Origin: CAYOXX01 sp964408025
Lineage (GTDB): Bacteria; Acidobacteriota; DATKUA01
Length of the DNA stretch: 22,137 nt
Reading direction: 5' to 3'
NCBI GenBank assembly: GCA_964408025.1
Contig: CAYOXX010000049.1
Location: 1-22,137, forward strand
The position numbers and the translations under genes were made by a program. Within the stretch, counting starts at the first letter, position 1. Each line of letters opens with the position of its first letter. The notes beneath the pieces were generated by a model. The model ran no database searches. It saw only the letters and a list, made by a program, of their open reading frames with translations, and was not told where the DNA came from. Positions 7,991 to 14,529 of this stretch are shown piece after piece.

Positions 7991-8101
7991 TTCTCACCTC
8001 CATAGTTGCCGTAAAATAAAATCTTCAGTTAAAACAGAAAACTCGCTTGCCGTCGCTACGTTGATAACTTGCTAGGTATGATTCGCCCAACCTTTGCTCC
8101 T

Positions 8102-8358
8102 TAGCCCACATATTGCACAAGATTCAGCCGTCCGGCGGCCCCTTTTCCCGAATCTCTTTGTTGCGGCCGATTTTGGATCCTCGACGTGGCGCTAGCCACG
8201 CCTGCGGGTCCAAAACCGCCCCCGCCGCGACCTTCGATAAAATCGGCTCGCCGGTGACAATATGTAACCTCTTTGTCCTGTGGAGAAAGCACTGGAAAGA
8301 TCAACATATCAATCTCTTAACACCAGAGCCGGCCAAAACTTGTGCAATATGAGGGTTA
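8102..8358 (-). mobile_element. MITE-like element C, 257 bp, TA-flanked TIRs and nested stem-loop
   Basis: The ends are near-perfect inverted repeats: TAGCCCACATATTGCACAAG at 8102-8121, and the reverse complement of 8339-8358 reads TAACCCTCATATTGCACAAG (18 of 20 identical). Both start with TA. On the minus strand the element matches the one at 704-892 over about 145 bp, plus a TTGGCCGG block next to the left end. Inside, TTTTGGATCC (8171-8180) pairs with GGGTCCAAAA (8206-8215) around a perfect CGTGGC-GCTA-GCCACG hairpin (8185-8200), and GCCGATTTT (8166-8174) can pair with AAAATCGGC (8239-8247). No convincing ORF is present. It occupies most of the 7991-8396 gap between the two paralogues. Confidence 0.7.
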
Positions 8359-8396
8359 GAGGCATGCTCTTGGAACTCCAATCACACAAAAGCAAG

Positions 8397-8897
8397 CTAA
8401 GGAATCCCCTCCCCCTCTTCCTCCTGCGCCAACGGTTGGATGTACGACCAGTGTGTACTAATGATTTTCCACTCACCGTCTATACGGCTGTAGACCTCGG
8501 TGCAGTTCCAGCGCGACGTCACTGTCCAACCCCCGGGTTCATCCGATGAGTTGTAATCTATCAAGTTGAACGTCAGGACTGCGGTGTCGCCGTGGACCTG
8601 TACGGAGGGATTGATCATCTCGTATCTGTCAACATGAATAAGGCCCTCCAACGGAGCGTACCGATCCCGCAGTGCTTCGAGCCCATCCAACCGCCGCTCA
8701 AGGTAGGGATCGAAGTAGGTTATCTCCGGCGCGTTAATTTCGAGGAAGCCTGAAGGGTCGCCGTTGCCCCAGCGGTCCAGCGCCGCCCTCTCCATGGCGA
8801 TGATTGTCTCCGCCACGTCCTCTTCCGGCTCGCCGCCACACGATAGGGCGATAGCCGTTACTGACAGAGATATTGCCAGAAAAACGAGTCCTCGCAT
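8397..8897 (-). CDS. NTF2-like (SnoaL/DUF4440-type) putative lipoprotein, copy 2
   Basis: The 166-aa product has a signal peptide ending ITAIALSCGG-like (sequence TAIALSC), with Cys20 as the likely lipidated residue; the lipobox (ALSC) is imperfect. The rest is an NTF2-like domain closely related to the gene at 7499: IIAMERAALDRW, NGDPSGFLEINAPEITYFDP, VQVHGDTAVLTFN and TEVYSRIDGEWKIISTHWS. Function is unknown; family members bind small ligands or are isomerases. GAGGAGGTAAAG before the ATG is a near-perfect ribosome site. The pair probably arose by tandem duplication, with divergence of the membrane anchor. A consensus -35 and a palindrome about 200 bases upstream may control it. Confidence 0.8.
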   Translation of the reverse strand: MRGLVFLAISLSVTAIALSCGGEPEEDVAETIIAMERAALDRWGNGDPSGFLEINAPEITYFDPYLERRLDGLEALRDRYAPLEGLIHVDRYEMINPSVQVHGDTAVLTFNLIDYNSSDEPGGWTVTSRWNCTEVYSRIDGEWKIISTHWSYIQPLAQEEEGEGIP

Positions 8898-9083
8898 CTT
8901 TACCTCCTCAGGATGGAGAGCTTTTCAAGATAACAAAGGTTCTTGCGGTTGCGGTGCCGGCGTTAGCCCCCGAAAATGATTCGACAGTTAGAAAAATGAA
9001 CTTCTCAAATCAGCCGGTGTCTGGCCTTCCTTAGTTACGGATCCCTTATCTTCTAACAACCCATATCAGGCAGCCCTCCTTTG

Positions 9084-9116
9084 TAGTCCTATATAAGATA
9101 ATACTATATAGAACTA
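9084..9116. promoter_or_regulatory. 33-bp inverted repeat, probable operator
   Basis: Arms TAGTCCTATATA (9084-9095) and TATATAGAACTA (9105-9116) are inverted repeats matching at 11 of 12 positions, around a nine-base centre. It is very AT-rich against the GC-rich background and lies between the divergent lipoprotein gene and tsaD. On the minus strand it covers the spacer and -10 region behind a perfect TTGACA, as a repressor site would. The regulator is unknown. Confidence 0.55.
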
Positions 9117-9123
9117 ATGTCAA
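9095..9123 (-). promoter_or_regulatory. Candidate promoter overlapping the 33-bp palindrome
   Basis: On the minus strand, TTGACA (9123-9118, perfect) is followed after 17 bases by TATCTT (9100-9095, four of six). It reads toward the NTF2-like lipoprotein gene with a leader of about 190 bases. AT-rich TATA-like sequences on the plus strand in the same palindrome might serve tsaD, but no good plus-strand -35 was found. Confidence 0.4.
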
Positions 9124-9193
9124 GGTCGATTTCCCCGGCGGGCCTGGAAAGCCACGGTCCCTGAGGGTAAACTGCCGGATGAAGGGATAATTC

Positions 9194-10264
9194 ATGGCCC
9201 ACGATCTCATAATCGGCATTGAAACGAGCTGCGACGAGACGGCGGCCGCTGTTGTCCGCGGCGGCACGGAGGTCCTCAGCAATGTCGTCCACTCGCAGGT
9301 CGACGTGCACCGCGAGTGGGGCGGCGTGGTCCCGGAGCTGGCCAGCCGCCACCACGTCGAGCAGATCGACCTGATCTTCAACCTCGCACTCGAGCGCGCC
9401 GGCATCAAGGTCGGACAAGTCGAGGCGGTCGCCGCCACCTACGGACCCGGGCTCGTCGGCGCGCTGCTGGTCGGCGTCTCGGCGGCCAAGGCGATGGCGC
9501 TGACCATGGGAGTTCCCTTCGTCGGCATCGATCACGTCGAGGCCCACATCCACTCGCTGGCCCTCACCCACGGCCCGCCGCACTACCCCTCCCTCTCGCT
9601 GGTTGTCTCCGGCGGCCACACGAGCCTCTTCTACCAGCGTCGCCAGTTCGACTATGAGCTGATCGGCCGCACGCGCGACGACGCCGCCGGAGAGGCCTAC
9701 GACAAGGTCGCCAAGATGCTGGGCCTTGGCTACCCTGGTGGCCCGGTCCTCGATCGCCTCGCCGACCTCGGCGACCCGAACTCTTACCACTTCACGCCGG
9801 TGAAGATGAGCGACGGCTCGCTCGACTTCAGCTTCAGCGGCCTCAAGACCGCAGTCCTTCACCTGACGCGCAAGAATCCCGATCTGCTCAAGAGGGAGGT
9901 TCCGCCGGAGGAGGACCAGCCCCTCCTCGGCCTGGTGGCATCGTTCCAGGCAGCCGTGGTCCGCGAGATCGTCGCACGCATCGAGGCGGTTATGGACGAG
10001 CGCGGAGCCTTGTCCGTCGGCGTCAGCGGAGGCGTCGCAAACAACGCGGGCCTGCGGGCCGCCATGGAAGCGCTCTCCGCACGGCGCGGCGTGCCGGTAC
10101 TGCTCCCAGACCTCGCCTACACATCCGATAACGCCGCCATGGTCGCCGCGCTCGCCTGGCACAAGCTGCGGCGCGATGGACCCTCGCCGCTGGATCTCAA
10201 CCCGGTGGCCAACCTTAGGCTCGCCGAGCCGCCCGGAGCCAAGCGCCACCCTCGCTCCGGCTGA
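9194..10264 (+). CDS. tsaD: tRNA N6-adenosine threonylcarbamoyltransferase TsaD
   Basis: TsaD transfers the threonylcarbamoyl group to A37 of ANN-decoding tRNAs, working with TsaB and TsaE. The 356-aa protein has the ASKHA fold and the family motifs in order: GIETSCDETAAAVV, GGVVPELASRHH, the metal site HVEAH (residues 114-118), VSGGHTSL, GEAYDKVAKMLGLGYPGGP, FSFSGLKTA, GGVANNAGLR and the C-terminal SDNAAM. Length is normal. The ATG at 9194 follows GAAGGG by eight bases and gives the usual start. tsaB and tsaE are not nearby. A perfect 7-bp hairpin begins at the base after its stop codon. Confidence 0.97.
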   Translation: MAHDLIIGIETSCDETAAAVVRGGTEVLSNVVHSQVDVHREWGGVVPELASRHHVEQIDLIFNLALERAGIKVGQVEAVAATYGPGLVGALLVGVSAAKAMALTMGVPFVGIDHVEAHIHSLALTHGPPHYPSLSLVVSGGHTSLFYQRRQFDYELIGRTRDDAAGEAYDKVAKMLGLGYPGGPVLDRLADLGDPNSYHFTPVKMSDGSLDFSFSGLKTAVLHLTRKNPDLLKREVPPEEDQPLLGLVASFQAAVVREIVARIEAVMDERGALSVGVSGGVANNAGLRAAMEALSARRGVPVLLPDLAYTSDNAAMVAALAWHKLRRDGPSPLDLNPVANLRLAEPPGAKRHPRSG

Positions 10265-10281
10265 CCAGGTCGGGGACCTGG
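10265..10281. terminator. Hairpin immediately after tsaD
   Basis: CCAGGTC (10265-10271), a GGG loop and GACCTGG (10275-10281) make a perfect 7-bp GC-rich stem directly after the tsaD stop. There is no T-tract, so intrinsic termination is uncertain; it may be a 3'-end stabiliser. A variant of the stem (TCCGG/CCGGA) recurs at the second 63-bp repeat. Confidence 0.35.
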
Positions 10282-10330
10282 ACCCAAGACGCGTAGCCGT
10301 CGCTCCAGTAATCGTCAGTCGCTAGGGCCT
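10268..10330. repeat. 63-bp direct repeat, copy 1
   Basis: This segment is repeated at 10405-10467 with 61 of 63 bases identical; the offset is 137 bases. It starts GGTCGGGGACCTGGACCC and ends AGTCGCTAGGGCCT. On the minus strand both copies can be read as ALATDDYWSDGYA(S/A)WV(Q/R)VPD with no stop, but neither lies in a credible complete ORF. Confidence 0.85.
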
Positions 10331-10404
10331 GAGCTTGTCCGCCTCCGGCGGGGCCCGTCATGGCTCGCGGGAAAGAAAGTACCGGACTTCAAAATAAGTG
10401 ATCC

Positions 10405-10467
10405 GGTCGGGGACCCGGACCCAAGCCGCGTAGCCGTCGCTCCAGTAATCGTCAGTCGCTAGGGCCT
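10405..10467. repeat. 63-bp direct repeat, copy 2
   Basis: Second copy of the sequence at 10268-10330, differing at two positions (C for T and C for A). The 74-base linker after copy 1 has only loose resemblance to the DNA after copy 2, in a CCGC-rich, CTCGCG-ending segment, suggesting an old tandem duplication of about 137 bp whose linker decayed while the core was kept. Confidence 0.85.
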
Positions 10468-10509
10468 TCGCGCCGCTCCGCCGCGGTGGACTCGCGTGTT
10501 AGGTATGTC

Positions 10510-10540
10510 GCTGATTAGAACCGCTTAAAAGGTAATCAGC
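10510..10540. other. Perfect 8-bp inverted repeat
   Basis: GCTGATTA (10510-10517) and TAATCAGC (10533-10540) are exact inverted repeats with a 15-base loop. No T-tract follows. It could be an operator or transcript hairpin. It lies midway in the 577-base gap between tsaD and the ROK kinase gene. Confidence 0.4.
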
Positions 10541-10605
10541 ACTTGCGGTGATGCTCATGCTGCCTGCCGTCGGAGAGTGGATATTGTTGTCCACATTCCC
10601 TGGTT

Positions 10606-10625
10606 GGCCGACAGGAATGTCGGCC
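10606..10625. repeat. REP-like palindromic hairpin
   Basis: GGCCGACA, the loop GGAA and TGTCGGCC form a perfect 8-bp stem with a tetraloop, followed by CTCTT. It resembles the short dispersed extragenic palindromes of many bacterial genomes. A smaller stem, GTGGA/TCCAC, lies just upstream at 10577-10594. The remaining gap sequence to 10841 shows no gene I can support. Confidence 0.5.
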
Positions 10626-10841
10626 CTCTTAATGTATGTGGAAGATGGCCAGTAAGAATGATGGCCTTACCAGACCAGGAGCGCCGGTATTCGTGTCTTC
10701 GACTGCCTGTAAGCCGCATCAATCTTGTCGAACAGCCTCGTCTGAATCCGCATCTGGCCCGCGGGATGAACACCTGATAGAATCTTTCTTCCCTTTTGAC
10801 CGGCGCCAAGGATATCTTCTGAGTTTTTCGTGGAGGGGTAA

Positions 10842-11819
10842 ATGGCCGGCAAGCCCGACAAGCTGGCGGTCGGCATCGACGTGGGCGGTTCGTTCCTCAA
10901 GGCCGGCCTGGTTGCCGAGGATGGCGAGATCGTCGAGCGCCTGCGCTGGGAGATTGAAAAGGAGACCCTCGAGCGGTTCTACAGCCAGCTCGCGGAGCTT
11001 GTCGAGCACCTGAAGGGCCTGGCGGGCGGCGCCGAGGTGGTGGGCGCCGGCATCGGCGTGCCCGGCTTCATCAACCGGCGCAGCGGACGGATCGAGCAGA
11101 GCCCGAACCTGCAGATCGTCAACGGGGCGCCGATCTTCGATGATATCGGAGCCCTGATCTCTCTTCCCGTCATCGTCGACAACGACGCCAACGCAGCCGC
11201 CTGGGGCGAGTACTGGATCGGCGGCGGCAGCGGCGCCGAGCTGCTGATACTCCTCACTCTCGGCTCCGGCATCGGCGGTGGCATCGTCTGGGGCGGCCGC
11301 GTATGGCGCGGCGCCGTCGGCTACGGCGGCGAGGTCGGCCACACGCTCATCACACCCGGTGGCCCCACCTGCCGCTGCGGCCTGCGCGGCTGCATCGAGG
11401 CCGAGTTCAGCGACACCGCCTTCGCCCGCAAGGCCCGCGAGGCGATGGAGGCGGGCCAGAAAACCTCCCTCAGCAAGCTCGGTGGCAAGCGTATCTACGC
11501 CAAGGACGTCACCGACGCAGCCGAGGCGGGCGACGAGGTGGCGCTGGAGATCGTGGCTGGCTCCAGCCGCCTGCTCGGCTTCACGATCGCCAACCTGATC
11601 AACGCCTTCAATCCCGACCAGATCGTGCTGGGAGGCGGCATCATCGCCGCCGCCGATCTGCTGATGCCCCTGATCATGATGGGAGTCGCGGAGCGCGCAA
11701 TACCGGGCGCGCTCGAATCATGCCAGATTCGCCCCAGCGTACTCGGAAACGACGCCGGCCTCCTCGGCGCCGCAGGGCTTGCCTGGCAGGAGCTGGAAGG
11801 GACCACATCTACCCAATAA
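10842..11819 (+). CDS. ROK-family sugar kinase (probable glucokinase)
   Basis: ROK kinases phosphorylate glucose or related sugars with ATP. The 325-aa protein has the N-terminal ATP-phosphate motif GIDVGGSFLKAGLV, GIGVPGF, the catalytic Asp in VDNDANAAAWGE (Asp115), LTLGSGIGGGIV, the sugar-binding Glu in GGEVGH (Glu164, His167), and the zinc site CRCGLRGCIE (Cys177, 179 and 184). No N-terminal helix-turn-helix is present, so it is an enzyme rather than a ROK repressor. Length fits bacterial glucokinases of this family; N-acetyl-sugar kinases are the alternative. GGAGGGG three bases before the ATG sets the start. It is transcribed alone and converges with the PqqD-like gene. Confidence 0.9.
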   Translation: MAGKPDKLAVGIDVGGSFLKAGLVAEDGEIVERLRWEIEKETLERFYSQLAELVEHLKGLAGGAEVVGAGIGVPGFINRRSGRIEQSPNLQIVNGAPIFDDIGALISLPVIVDNDANAAAWGEYWIGGGSGAELLILLTLGSGIGGGIVWGGRVWRGAVGYGGEVGHTLITPGGPTCRCGLRGCIEAEFSDTAFARKAREAMEAGQKTSLSKLGGKRIYAKDVTDAAEAGDEVALEIVAGSSRLLGFTIANLINAFNPDQIVLGGGIIAAADLLMPLIMMGVAERAIPGALESCQIRPSVLGNDAGLLGAAGLAWQELEGTTSTQ

Positions 11820-11879
11820 GAATGGAGGCAGCGTCGGGTAGATCCGACAGCGACCTACGCGTTTCCGATCAGGATACTG

Positions 11880-12260
11880 TTATTCAGGCTCGATACCCGC
11901 CGGCGTCTCTTGCGGTTCCTCGAGTTCGATGAACTTATTGCGCCGCAGGAGGCCGATGAAAAAGCCTAGGCGCTGGCTGAGCGGCTCGATCTTGGCGCCG
12001 AACTTGCGGTGCAGCTCCTCGCCGATCTCCGTCACCGTGCGGCGGCCGTCGATCAGCAGCCAGGTGGCCGAGCCGAGCTCGTCGAGCTTCACCCGGATGT
12101 AAGGCTTCCGTAAGCGCCCCTGCAGCCATTGCATCCAGCGAGCGCGGAAGCGCGGCACCAGCAGCGAAACGACGCCGTCGTCGGCCAGCTCGTGGCCGAC
12201 GACGGCTCTCGCTACGAACGAAGCTATGTTACGCGGTTGGCGTCGTCTCCGAAGAGGCAC
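11880..12260 (-). CDS. PqqD/RRE-like small protein coupled to the OPT transporter
   Basis: The 126-aa protein contains a PqqD-like winged-helix domain at about residues 50-110: RPYIRVKLDELG-like (KPYIRVKLDELGSATWLLIDGRRTVTEI) followed by GEELHRKFGAKIEPLSQRLGFFIGLLRRNKFIEL. PqqD folds bind peptides, as in PQQ synthesis and RiPP recognition elements. The N-terminal part (ADDGVVSLLVPRF) matches the extended form of stand-alone PqqD-like proteins I know of. The likely start is GTG at 12260, with CAGGAG eight bases before it, overlapping the transporter's end by 32 bases, which implies coupled translation. The C-terminus is acidic and Pro-rich. No radical SAM enzyme or precursor peptide is adjacent, so a RiPP role is only inference. 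Confidence 0.75.
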   Translation of the reverse strand: MPLRRRRQPRNIASFVARAVVGHELADDGVVSLLVPRFRARWMQWLQGRLRKPYIRVKLDELGSATWLLIDGRRTVTEIGEELHRKFGAKIEPLSQRLGFFIGLLRRNKFIELEEPQETPAGIEPE

Positions 12261-14331
12261 GTCTGGCGCTCCTGAGCGGGAAGTAGATCAGCACGAAGGC
12301 GATTATCACCAGCGCTACGATGCCGGGCCACGCTTCGGGGCTCTCAATGATCGTCTGCAGGCCGATCACTTCCAGCAGGTTGGTCTCGAAGAAGACGAGC
12401 GCGGCCAGGATGATCGCCATCAGTGCTTCGCCGGCAATGAGCCCGGAGGCGATCAGGATTCCGGTGTTCTCGACTCCCTGCTTGACCTCGCCCTCGATCT
12501 TGCGGCGCGCCACCATCTTATCGATAGTAAAGCGGATCAGTCCGCCCACGAAGATGGCGAAGGTGGTGTGCAGCGGCAGGTACATGCCGATGGCGATCAG
12601 CATCGGGCTCGGGCTCTTGATCAGGATGAGGCCGAGGGAGAAGAACATGCCGACTATGACTAGCGGCCACGCCAAGTCCTGGGTGATGATCCCCTTGCTG
12701 AGCATGGCCATCAGGCCCGCCTGTGGGGCCGGCAGGTCGGTGCCTCCTATTCCCCCCGTCGCCCTGTAGCCCTCGTGGAGCACGATCAGGGGGATCGTCA
12801 TCACCAGGGCGGCGAAAACGACACCGGTAAGTTTGCCGACCTCCATGCGCCAAGGGGTGCCGCCGAGGATGTGGCCGACCTTGAGGTCCTGCAGCATGTC
12901 GCCGGCGACGCCGCAGGCGCAGCAGACCACCGACGCAACCCCCAGGACCGCTGCGATGGCGGCGAACTCTCCGACCCGGTCGGGCACGCCGAATAGCAGG
13001 ATAAGCAGCGCCGCCACGATCAGCGTGCTCAGCGTCAAACCGGAAATCGGGTTGTTGGAGCTGCCGATCAGGCCGACGAGGTAGCCGGCCACGGCAGCGA
13101 AGAAGAAGCCGGCGATGGTCATCACCACGGCGGCAGTGAGCGCCGCGATGATGTCCTGGCTGAAGTAGTAGTAGATGACGGCCATCACCACCACCAGCAC
13201 GCCGATGGTCGAGAAGATGAGCTTGAACGGCAGGTCGGTCTGGATGCGCAGCCTGGCTTCCCGTTCATGGGAAGCCTTGAAGAGGTCGCCTACCGCCCTG
13301 CCGATGCCGGTGATCAACTTCTGGCGCATGCTCCAGAGGGTAAAGACAGCGCCGACCAGCATGGCACCGACCGCCAGCGGCCTGACCACGTTCAGCCAGA
13401 CGCTGACCGCCAGCCAGGTATTCACGTCCTGACCAGCGCCCGCGGCGGCGGCAGCTACCGATTCGGATCCGGCAAACTGCAGGATGTCGGGCGCCAACAG
13501 CAGTATTAGCGGCACAAAAAGTGCCCAGGCCAGGAGGCCGCCGCTGAACGTGATCGAGGCTAGGCGGGGGCCGATGATGTAGCCCACGCCCCACAGCGCC
13601 GGGCTGGCCGAGGGGGTCTGAATGAGTGAGCCGCCGCCGATCTGAATCGAGGCCACCTGTTCGTTCACCGCGTTGTAGATTCTGATGACCCTCTCTCTCA
13701 CCGCCTCGGCTGAAGGCAGGATGGCCCAGGTTATATACTCCTGGAACAATTGGACGCCCGCGCTGTTTTTGAATAGCTCGACCAGGGCCGCGAGCCCCAT
13801 GGCCCCGAACACGAAGCCGGCGCCGGTTCCGCCCTTCTGGCCTGCCTTGTGGATCTCGGCAGCAGCTACCGATTCCGGGAACAGCAAGCCGGACTCCTCG
13901 ACCATTATCCTGCGCAGCAGGACAACGAACATCACTCCCAGGATGCCGCCGACCAGCATTAGTATAGTCGCCTGCAGGTAGTCCAGGCCTTCCCAGACGC
14001 CGGCGATGACGAAGGCCGGGATCGTGAAGATCGCTCCCGCCACCAGCGCCTCCCCCACGGCGCCTGTTGTCCGGGCCACGTTCTCCTCCAGGATCGTCCC
14101 CCTGAACAGGCGCAAGGCGGCCATCCCGACGACGGCCGCCGGGAATGTCGCCGCCACAGTGATGCCGGCCTTGAGGCCGAGGTAGGCGTTGGCGGCACCC
14201 AGAATCACCGCCATGATCACGCCGATGAGGAGCGCCTTGAAGGTCAGCTCCTTGAGGTCGGTCTCCTCGGGCACGTACGGCGTGTACTCGTACGTCTTGC
14301 CCAGTCCTTCCTGGTCTCCAACTACGGCCAT
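12229..14331 (-). CDS. OPT-family oligopeptide transporter
   Basis: The 700-aa product is an inner-membrane protein with many (about 14-16) hydrophobic segments. After a charged N-terminus comes LTFKALLIGVIMAVILGAANAYLGLKAGITVAATFPAAVVGMAALR, characteristic of the bacterial OPT family, and later NPISGLTLSTLI, CGVAGDMLQDLKVGHILGGTP and a final TM with IYFPLRSARR. OPT proteins move oligopeptides or metal chelates, driven by protons. The start ATG at 14331 follows GGGAGGGGAG closely. A promoter with a TACAAT -10 lies about 45 bases upstream. The gene overlaps the downstream PqqD-like gene by 32 bases. The substrate cannot be read from sequence. Confidence 0.9.
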   Translation of the reverse strand: MAVVGDQEGLGKTYEYTPYVPEETDLKELTFKALLIGVIMAVILGAANAYLGLKAGITVAATFPAAVVGMAALRLFRGTILEENVARTTGAVGEALVAGAIFTIPAFVIAGVWEGLDYLQATILMLVGGILGVMFVVLLRRIMVEESGLLFPESVAAAEIHKAGQKGGTGAGFVFGAMGLAALVELFKNSAGVQLFQEYITWAILPSAEAVRERVIRIYNAVNEQVASIQIGGGSLIQTPSASPALWGVGYIIGPRLASITFSGGLLAWALFVPLILLLAPDILQFAGSESVAAAAAGAGQDVNTWLAVSVWLNVVRPLAVGAMLVGAVFTLWSMRQKLITGIGRAVGDLFKASHEREARLRIQTDLPFKLIFSTIGVLVVVMAVIYYYFSQDIIAALTAAVVMTIAGFFFAAVAGYLVGLIGSSNNPISGLTLSTLIVAALLILLFGVPDRVGEFAAIAAVLGVASVVCCACGVAGDMLQDLKVGHILGGTPWRMEVGKLTGVVFAALVMTIPLIVLHEGYRATGGIGGTDLPAPQAGLMAMLSKGIITQDLAWPLVIVGMFFSLGLILIKSPSPMLIAIGMYLPLHTTFAIFVGGLIRFTIDKMVARRKIEGEVKQGVENTGILIASGLIAGEALMAIILAALVFFETNLLEVIGLQTIIESPEAWPGIVALVIIAFVLIYFPLRSARRASSETTPTA

Positions 14332-14375
14332 GTTTCTCCCCTCCCTATGAATGCAGTCTCAATGCAGGACACGGA

Positions 14376-14404
14376 ATTGTATAGGCAATGACCACCCGGT
14401 TCAA
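14376..14404 (-). promoter_or_regulatory. Candidate promoter for the OPT transporter operon
   Basis: On the minus strand, TTGAAC (14404-14399, four of six) and TACAAT (14381-14376, five of six) are spaced by exactly 17 bases. Transcription near 14369 would leave a leader of about 38 bases before the OPT start. Confidence 0.5.
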
Positions 14405-14529
14405 CCAGAAAAGAGCGATAACGCGGCTCCGAGCAGGATTCCGGATTTCGACGTGATTTTTTACTGCAAGGACGGAAGCCAACCGCCAGCCGAGACGTCG
14501 AGCGGTTCGGGTTCGGTTCTAGGTATAGG

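Noticed and set aside
8113..8549. Short plus ORFs across the MITE-like element
   Set aside because: They arise from the repeat sequence itself, with no ribosome site or recognisable product.
9104..10249. 381-aa minus-strand open frame opposite tsaD
   Set aside because: It mirrors tsaD, starts at no convincing ribosome site, and its product resembles no family.
10555..10809. 84-aa minus ORF in the tsaD-ROK gap
   Set aside because: It covers the perfect GGCCGACA/TGTCGGCC hairpin, has no ribosome site or domain, and is most likely spacer.
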